From Nocardioides bizhenqiangii (GTDB lineage: Bacteria; Actinomycetota; Actinomycetes; Propionibacteriales; Nocardioidaceae): 64,000 bases of DNA. Every line of letters begins with the position of its first letter. Position 1 is the stretch's first letter. The stretch lies in the NCBI RefSeq assembly GCF_034661235.1, contig NZ_CP141059.1:2851501-2915500 (forward strand), in the 5' to 3' direction. The translations under genes and the position numbers were made by a program. Positions 59,286-64,000 of this stretch are shown here, piece by piece. The notes under the pieces were generated by a model. The model saw only the letters and a list, made by a program, of their open reading frames with translations, searched no databases and was not told the DNA's origin.

Positions 59286-60401
59286 TCAGCCCTGCGGTCG
59301 GAGCAAGAACTTCTCCCCGGTTGCCTGGCGCGCGTATCGCTGCAACGTCTCCACGTCCAAAGCCTCGCGCAACGAGATCTGGTCGGTGTAGTGACTAGCG
59401 AACGTCGTGGTGAGCTCGGCGGCGACCCGCTGCCGCAACCGGACCAGGTCCTCGCCGCTGGTCCGCGCGAGGAACGGCGTCAGCAGCCAGCCGCCAACAC
59501 CCCAGGCGAAGCCGAACCGGCGGCGTAGTTCGATGGGCCGCGGGTCCAAGGCGCCGTACACATAGACCTGTTTGTGCACGTCGCTGCCGTAGCGGCTGTA
59601 TGGCGCGTCGGGCGCCACGATGGCCGCCTCCATTGCGTTGAGGATCTGGCCAGCCAACGTCCCGCCGCCGACCGCGTCGAACGCCAGGGTCGCCTTGGTG
59701 TTCTTGAGCGCCGTGACCAGATCGACCTCGAAAGTCGACTCGCTGGAGTCGCATACATGCACGGCCCCCTGCTCCCGCAGCAGCCGGGCCTGCTCGGGAC
59801 GCCGGACGATGTTGACCAGGGGTACGCCGTCGGCCAGGCAGATCCGGTTGAGCATCTGCCCGAGGTTGGACGCGGCCGCGGTGTGCACCAGCCCGGTGTG
59901 CCCCTCGTTGCGCATGGTCTCGACCATCCCCAGGGCGGTCAGTGGGTTCACGAACGACGATGCTCCGTCAACCGCGTTGGCGCCCTCGGGCAGCTGCAGG
60001 CACATCCGCGGCGAGGCCAGGCAGTACTCGCCGTACGTCGCGCCGCCGATGAACCCCACCTTGTGGCCGAGCAGCGCTTCTGCCTCCGGCGACGCCCCCG
60101 CCGCGACTACGACACCGGCCCCCTCATTGCCCACGGTCATGGCCTCGCCGACCCTCGCCGCCAAAGAGCGCATGACCGGCTCCGGGATCGGTGCCGTCAC
60201 GGTCGGGTCGTCCAACGATCCGCCCGCAACCGCCTGAGAGACGTCGGCCATCGCCAGCAGGAGCCCCAAGTCGGAGGGATTGACCGGCGCCGCCTCAACC
60301 CGAACCAACACCTCCCGCTCCCCCGGCGGCGGTGTGTCCACGGCCTCCACCGACAGCCGCAGCTCGCGCTCCGGTGTGACCAGGCTCCGGAGCTGGCGCA
60401 T
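59286..60401 (-). CDS. Quinone-oxidoreductase-like medium-chain dehydrogenase
   Basis: This 371-residue MDR protein has no zinc ligands. The catalytic fold has VNPSDLGLLL near residue 40, VGNEGAGVVVAAG at about 92-104, then the cofactor-binding domain with a weakened motif (TGLVHTAAASNLGQML; FDAVGGGTLAGQIL). It resembles quinone oxidoreductases, enoyl reductases or crotonyl-CoA-type enzymes. Its last 100 residues carry an extended region (YVYGALDPRPIELRRRFGFA) seen in some such proteins. It is convergent with the decarboxylase gene after 73 bp; a link in substrate is possible but unproved. Confidence 0.83.
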   Translation of the reverse strand: MRQLRSLVTPERELRLSVEAVDTPPPGEREVLVRVEAAPVNPSDLGLLLAMADVSQAVAGGSLDDPTVTAPIPEPVMRSLAARVGEAMTVGNEGAGVVVAAGASPEAEALLGHKVGFIGGATYGEYCLASPRMCLQLPEGANAVDGASSFVNPLTALGMVETMRNEGHTGLVHTAAASNLGQMLNRICLADGVPLVNIVRRPEQARLLREQGAVHVCDSSESTFEVDLVTALKNTKATLAFDAVGGGTLAGQILNAMEAAIVAPDAPYSRYGSDVHKQVYVYGALDPRPIELRRRFGFAWGVGGWLLTPFLARTSGEDLVRLRQRVAAELTTTFASHYTDQISLREALDVETLQRYARQATGEKFLLRPQG

Positions 60402-60574
60402 GGTGGCCGGTATCTCGGTGATGGCGGTTCCTTCGCTAGAGAGGTGGACTCGCCGGCAGCCTATTCCGCGACACTCGCGCCCTCCGCCGGAGACCGGCGA
60501 CCATTGACTCGAAACGAACCATCCACCGATGGACCGGCGTCTTTCCGCTTAAAGGCCGGTCGCGGACCCACGCA

Positions 60575-60613
60575 CGAAGAGCCCCGACCTCGCACGCGGG
60601 TCGGGGCTCTTCG
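60575..60613 (-). terminator. Terminator of the cold-shock gene
   Basis: CGAAGAGCCCCGACC pairs with GGTCGGGGCTCTTCG through a nine-base loop, a perfect 15-bp stem. It begins nine bases after the csp stop on the minus strand. The dehydrogenase gene further left has its own 170-bp upstream gap. Confidence 0.9.
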
Positions 60614-60621
60614 CGGTGGAA

Positions 60622-60825
60622 TCAGGAGACGCGGACGTTCTCAGCCTGCGGCCCCTTGGGGCCTTGGGCGAGGTCGAACTCGACCTTCTGGTTCTCGTCG
60701 AGAGACTTGAAGCCGCCGGACTGAATAGCGGAGAAATGGACGAAGACGTCCTCGCCGCCGCCATCCTGCGCGATGAAGCCGAAACCCTTGTCGGCGTTGA
60801 ACCACTTGACGGTTCCCTGAGCCAT
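60622..60825 (-). CDS. cspA: Cold-shock protein (CspA family)
   Basis: This 67-residue single-stranded nucleic-acid-binding beta barrel has RNP1 KGFGFI and RNP2 VFVHFS, and it opens [17 protein letters not shown] as in all actinobacterial major Csps. It melts RNA structure, aiding translation in the cold or in growth changes. The ATG at 60825 has AAGGGAAAAG upstream. The long leader to about 60990 is usual for the family, whose mRNAs refold with temperature. A strong terminator follows. Confidence 0.97.
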   Translation of the reverse strand: MAQGTVKWFNADKGFGFIAQDGGGEDVFVHFSAIQSGGFKSLDENQKVEFDLAQGPKGPQAENVRVS

Positions 60826-61123
60826 GATCTTTTCCCTTGTTTCCGTGTCGGGGGCATTGTGCCCTCGAGGCGCTGAAGACATCCACCTGTGCTGATGTCC
60901 AGCGAACCGAAAACCAGGGGTACTAGATACGAGCCGCGACATCGTGTGCGGCCAGGACGGCTTGCACAGCCGTCCCTTCAACAGGGTCCACGATAGGGCA
61001 TCGGTTGCGTGTTCAGGACTTCGGCGGAACTCGCCCGAGCCTGGCCGCATGACCCGCGCTCCCGCCACCCGGGTCATGCCGCTGCGAACGGCCTGCGCCG
61101 CCGGATGATGCTTTGATGCGGTC
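60826..61123. other. Csp leader and divergent promoter region
   Basis: This 298-bp gap holds the leader and promoter of the cold-shock gene on the minus strand and the promoter of the NTF2-like gene on the plus strand. CTAGATACGAGC (around 60925) and TAGGGCATCGG (around 60993) are the AT-richest patches. There is no further gene that I can support. Csp leaders of this length usually control mRNA folding, but the structure was not computed. Confidence 0.5.
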
Positions 61124-61546
61124 ATGAGTGATCCCGTCGAGCTCGTGTTGGCCTACGTCGAGGCCGCCCAGCGAGCGCGAACCTCCGGCGTCGAGGATGA
61201 CTTCGAGGCGATCCGCGCCTACCTCGCGGACGAGGTGGAGATTCGGCTTGTTAGCCCTTGGACCAACGAGCCATGGCGAACAGCACACACCGGGGCTGAC
61301 GCCGTGGTCGCCCGACTGCGCGCTGGCACGAACGCCAGCGCGCGCCTCACGACCGAGACCGTCAACGCCGTAGCCGCTGGCGGCGACGTGCTCATCGAGC
61401 AGGTGTCCACCCTGCACACCGATGAGGGGGACAAGGTGAGCGGCGTCGCCCACCTGTTCACCGTCGTCGACAACCAGATCGCGAGGATCCGGACCTACCG
61501 GAACGACGCCGGGCTTCCCACGGTTGAGCGACCGCGTCGCATGTGA
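61124..61546 (+). CDS. NTF2-like / SnoaL-family protein
   Basis: This 140-residue protein is a small alpha-plus-beta barrel of the NTF2/SnoaL superfamily: [20 protein letters not shown], the [14 protein letters not shown] strand-turn, [20 protein letters not shown] and [20 protein letters not shown]. Such proteins bind small molecules or act as isomerases, dehydratases or hydrolases. No catalytic residue can be singled out. ATG at 61124. It stands alone between csp and a small membrane protein gene. Confidence 0.8.
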   Translation: MSDPVELVLAYVEAAQRARTSGVEDDFEAIRAYLADEVEIRLVSPWTNEPWRTAHTGADAVVARLRAGTNASARLTTETVNAVAAGGDVLIEQVSTLHTDEGDKVSGVAHLFTVVDNQIARIRTYRNDAGLPTVERPRRM

Positions 61547-61625
61547 ACCTGCGTCACTTCGCCGCGAGTCGGGTCGACTACAGATCCGGATCTGTCGAAT
61601 CTGGGTCGCCTCGAGCGGAGGCTGA

Positions 61626-61865
61626 ATGAACTATGCTCCGGCGATGGACGTGTTGCTTCCCGCAGTCTGGATGGTCGTTTTCATGTCGGCTTCACCTGTC
61701 GGTGCTTGGTACACGAACCGCCACCCGGCCGTTCGCAACGACACCTGGGGCGGAGCACTCGGCCTGTTCCTGAGTTGGCCCGGGTTCCTGCTCGCAGTGG
61801 CCTTCTGCGCTTGGCGCGGCACGCGGTTGCGCGACAGCCTCGCGGCGGACGTCAGCGGCGACTGA
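61626..61865 (+). CDS. Small membrane protein
   Basis: This 79-residue protein has two membrane helices (about residues 10-28, LLPAVWMVVFMSASPVGAW, and 42-62, GALGLFLSWPGFLLAVAFCA) with a basic end (WRGTRLRD). I do not recognise a family. ATG at 61626 or the one at 61644 (MDVLLPAVW) may be the start; the second begins directly at the helix. The next gene is 170 bp further on, with no gene that I can see in that gap. Confidence 0.6.
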   Translation: MNYAPAMDVLLPAVWMVVFMSASPVGAWYTNRHPAVRNDTWGGALGLFLSWPGFLLAVAFCAWRGTRLRDSLAADVSGD

Positions 61866-62036
61866 CAACACCGCTCGGGACGAAGTCCGCCGCACCCGCC
61901 CGGATCTAGGCCCGATCCATGCATCGAACGACCTGCGTCACACCGCCGCGTACGGTGTCTCGAACCGGCCGGCATTTGTGCGGGTTCAGGGGGTTTGGCC
62001 TGGAGCCAGACCCAGCGAGCGGACCATGCTGGGTAA

Positions 62037-62561
62037 GTGGCACTCGCCGTTTGCCTGCTCTTCGACACCCGGTCGGACCGCCTACTACGGGACCTGTGGT
62101 CACGACTGGAGGATGCGGGCGTCTCCACACTGGCTACCCACACGCATCGCCGCCATCACCCGCACTTGTCCTATGTCGTGCTTCGCAGCTGGGACCTGGC
62201 GCGAGCACAGCAGGCGCTCTCCGCACTTCCAGCCGCCGAGCCCTTCACGATGTCGTTCCACGGCACGCTCGCCTTCCCGCGTGGCCGGGCGGCGCTCGCG
62301 CCGGCGGTCACCGCCGACATGGCCTTGCGCCAATGGCGCATCGTTACCGCACTCAAGGCCACTGGAGCGGAGTTGCACCGCAACTACGAAACGGGCCACT
62401 GGGTGCCGCACGTCTCGGTTGCAACGCGCGCCCAGGGCGCCCAACTGGCCACCGTGGTCAAGGCGATCGCCGACGTCCTGCCGCTGACCGTCCGCGTCAA
62501 CAGAGCCGCAATCGTCGACAGCGCCACGGGCCAGACCTGGCCGCTGCCCCACATCCCGTGA
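62037..62561 (+). CDS. 2'-5' RNA ligase / 2H phosphoesterase-like protein
   Basis: This 174-residue protein has the two HxT/S-type motifs of the 2H family: HPHLSYVVL near residue 41 and HWVPHVSVAT near 121, with the usual gap of about 80 residues. It is a bilobed fold that cuts or joins 2'-5' or cyclic phosphodiester bonds. The variable middle (TLAFPRGRAALAPAV) fits this family. The start is GTG at 62037, and the gene is convergent with the large uncharacterised gene after 50 bp. A role in RNA repair or cyclic nucleotide cleavage are both possible. Confidence 0.8.
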   Translation: MALAVCLLFDTRSDRLLRDLWSRLEDAGVSTLATHTHRRHHPHLSYVVLRSWDLARAQQALSALPAAEPFTMSFHGTLAFPRGRAALAPAVTADMALRQWRIVTALKATGAELHRNYETGHWVPHVSVATRAQGAQLATVVKAIADVLPLTVRVNRAAIVDSATGQTWPLPHIP

Positions 62562-62611
62562 CCCACGTGCTGAACGTGCGTTGTCCGCCGCGAAACGGCA
62601 GGGTGCGGTGC

Positions 62612-63913
62612 TCACACTTCAAGCTCGTCCGGAGTACTTGCTTGCAAGGCGGCGCTGAGTATCCGCAGGAGGTCGGCCGCCGCTGACCGCAACGGTTGCG
62701 CAGGCAACCCGAACTGTCGTGCCATCCTGATCGCATCGTGCATGGTGGCGAAGTTCCGCTGGCGCATCGCTTGGGTGATCACGAGGCCACACAGCATCGG
62801 GGCCATCATGCGCTTCTCTGCCTCGTTCCTGCGGTCGAACACGGGCAACCAGTCGCCCGGATGATCGTCGAGCATGGCGCGGAGCGCTCGCCACGCGTTG
62901 TCCGGGTACTCCGGTGCGACAAAGGCAGTGGGCGGCTGGACTTCGCCACGGAGCGTAACTGCACAGAGGAAGCCCATGACGAAAGCGGTGTGGTAGGAGG
63001 CGGCGCGGGCGTACCGCGTTCGCTCTGTGCCCGCAAGGCTGGCGAGGCGCTCAGGGTCGATGTTCCCGCAGGGTAGGAGGCCGACTTCGTCTTCGACGTG
63101 GGCGAGCACGTCGAAGGCGAACGCGGCCACGGGCGACCACGCCTCATGCAACTGGGGCCACGCCATCAGCAGTTCGCCGACGAGGTCGTAGTCGCCGTGG
63201 TCGAGGTATCGAAGGACCAGCGCTTCGACTTCGGCCAGGATCGCATCGCGGGTGCGGCCGAGCTCCGGGTTGGCTGTGCGGCCGAAGTCGGTGACGTAGA
63301 ACAGCAGGTGGGTGAGCCCGTAAGGGTCCTCCCGGGAGCCGACCAGCAGGTCGAACGGGTGCGTAAGGACGGTGCCGGAAGGCGGGTACGACACGGTCGG
63401 AAGTCGACGACTCCACACGGAGGTGATCCAGCGGCGCTCCGCGAGCACGGTCGTGGGCTGATCGACGGCGTGGGAGAGGACGCGGGCGCACACGTCGGAC
63501 GCGAACGCGTCGAAGGCGTCGTCGGGATGGCCCATTGCCGTAAGGAGTACGTGGGGAACGGCTCGCCGGAAGACTTGATCCGGATTCAAGGCCATGTCGG
63601 CGAGCGCTCGCGGCGACCGCACCAGCGGGTCGAGCTGCCGGACGAGGGCCGTGACACGGTCGCCTACTGCACTCGAGTGGCTCGCCCCGTGCGCCGCATA
63701 GGCGAGCATCGCAGCCTCCGCCACCACCTTCTCGGGCCCGAAGCTGAGCGCCGGCCGCACTGCGTCGTCGTACCCGGTCTCGCCAAAATCGGACACCGCG
63801 ACAGCCGCGAAGTCCAGCGCGTTGACAAGACGCTGCTCAAGATCCGCTGTGGGCCAGACCGCGACGCCTGCCGCGGCCTGGCCCTGCGGCGTCGACTGAT
63901 CGACGCAGAGCAT
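62612..63913 (-). CDS. Uncharacterised 433-residue protein, coupled to an upstream small peptide gene
   Basis: This is a mostly helical soluble protein. It has repeated helix pairs (AAMLAYAAHGASHSSAVGDR; HPFDLLVGSREDPYGLTHLL; AWRALRAMLDDHPGDWLPVF) and a conserved-looking patch DPYGLTHLLFYVTDFGR. I know this form from uncharacterised actinobacterial families of unknown role, with a DUF6895-like feel that I could not verify. The ATG at 63913 is two bases after the stop of a truncated upstream gene (TGACAATG), so the two are almost surely translated together. It lacks a signal peptide or membrane segment and keeps no known catalytic motif. Confidence 0.7.
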   Translation of the reverse strand: MLCVDQSTPQGQAAAGVAVWPTADLEQRLVNALDFAAVAVSDFGETGYDDAVRPALSFGPEKVVAEAAMLAYAAHGASHSSAVGDRVTALVRQLDPLVRSPRALADMALNPDQVFRRAVPHVLLTAMGHPDDAFDAFASDVCARVLSHAVDQPTTVLAERRWITSVWSRRLPTVSYPPSGTVLTHPFDLLVGSREDPYGLTHLLFYVTDFGRTANPELGRTRDAILAEVEALVLRYLDHGDYDLVGELLMAWPQLHEAWSPVAAFAFDVLAHVEDEVGLLPCGNIDPERLASLAGTERTRYARAASYHTAFVMGFLCAVTLRGEVQPPTAFVAPEYPDNAWRALRAMLDDHPGDWLPVFDRRNEAEKRMMAPMLCGLVITQAMRQRNFATMHDAIRMARQFGLPAQPLRSAAADLLRILSAALQASTPDELEV

Positions 63914-63915
63914 TG

Positions 63916-64000
63916 TCAGCCGTTCTGCAGATCGACGGCCTGCGCCAGCCCGGCGCCACCGCGCAGGCCACCGAAGACATTGCCGAGGTCGTCGGCGCGG
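63916..64000 (-). CDS. 3' end of a small gene with double-glycine leader-like motif, partial
   Basis: The last 27 codons of this gene enter from the right edge. They include DDLGNVFGG followed by the C-terminal stretch LRGGAGLAQAVDLQNG. Counting back from the two glycines, Leu is at -7, Asp at -8 and Val at -4, which fits the consensus leader of peptides cut by bacteriocin-type peptidases. If so, the product is a 16-residue peptide. The gene is coupled to the 433-residue protein gene. The start lies outside the window, so a chance match in a longer protein is not excluded. Confidence 0.5.
   Translation of the reverse strand, partial: RADDLGNVFGGLRGGAGLAQAVDLQNG

Noticed and set aside
1..64000. 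tRNA, rRNA, complete insertion sequence or prophage
   Set aside because: No tRNA T-loop-like GGTTCGAATCC in a cloverleaf context, no transposase or integrase motifs and no phage genes were seen on reading both strands.

Overview
The window is very GC-rich, with GTG/TTG starts, leaderless promoters, short overlaps of the TGATG/ATGA type and a menaquinol-type cytochrome bc1-aa3 branch. This points to a high-GC actinobacterium, most likely in or near Nocardioides/Nocardioidaceae (inferred from gene content and protein style, not from a search). From memory, much of it follows the order of the Mycobacterium tuberculosis Rv2182c-Rv2206 region: plsC, DUF5304-type gene, ArsA-type ATPase, SRPBCC, fadD15, NlpC/P60 peptidase, exonuclease/GIY-YIG, trpD, ctaE-qcrCAB, ctaC, adoK, A-type Fe-S protein, glycerate kinase, DUF3043. 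Lineage-specific blocks are inserted between these anchors.

Layout. 1-13.4 kb: amidohydrolase (cut by the left edge), a phosphofructokinase with PPi-type residues, a DUF1028 protein, a split two-component pair (response regulator at 3.4-4.1 kb, kinase at 6.1-7.2 kb) around a flavin reductase and a divergent FAD oxidoreductase, acyltransferase, esterase, two tandem ROK glucokinases, DUF5304-type protein, ArsA-type ATPase and SRPBCC protein. 13.5-15.3 kb: long-chain acyl-CoA ligase. 15.6-24.7 kb: Tad/Flp pilus locus (CpaB, CpaE, CpaF, a VWA-TadB fusion, TadC), then a NarL-type two-component system and two tiny Flp pilin genes. No prepilin peptidase or TadE/F is present.

24.7-29 kb, minus strand: two small Cys-rich proteins, then an NlpC/P60 peptidase preceded by a six-unit 9-bp repeat array, a sigma70-like promoter and a c-di-AMP riboswitch, then a lipoprotein metallopeptidase and an M48 peptidase. 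This looks like a cell-envelope remodelling unit. 29-36.9 kb: exonuclease/GIY-YIG protein, a stand-alone Lrp ligand domain, a 1176-residue secreted repeat protein, a membrane-GNAT fusion, trpD and a receiver-like protein. 37-47.4 kb: respiratory genes (CtaG-like, ctaE-qcrC-qcrA-qcrB, and ctaC-ctaD-ctaF on the other strand) with arfB and an L,D-transpeptidase between them.

47.5-57.5 kb: cysteine desulfurase with TusA, adenosine kinase, A-type Fe-S protein, alcohol dehydrogenase, glycerate kinase, quinolinate synthase (an Fe-S enzyme), DUF3043 protein, aldo/keto reductase and two GNAT proteins. 57.5-64 kb is more accessory in character: a PLP decarboxylase, a quinone-oxidoreductase-like enzyme, a cold-shock protein, an NTF2-like protein, a 2'-5' RNA ligase-like protein and an uncharacterised 433-residue protein. 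That last gene starts two bases after the stop of a truncated gene whose C-terminus looks like a double-glycine leader plus a 16-residue core. No rRNA, tRNA, CRISPR array or complete insertion sequence was seen.
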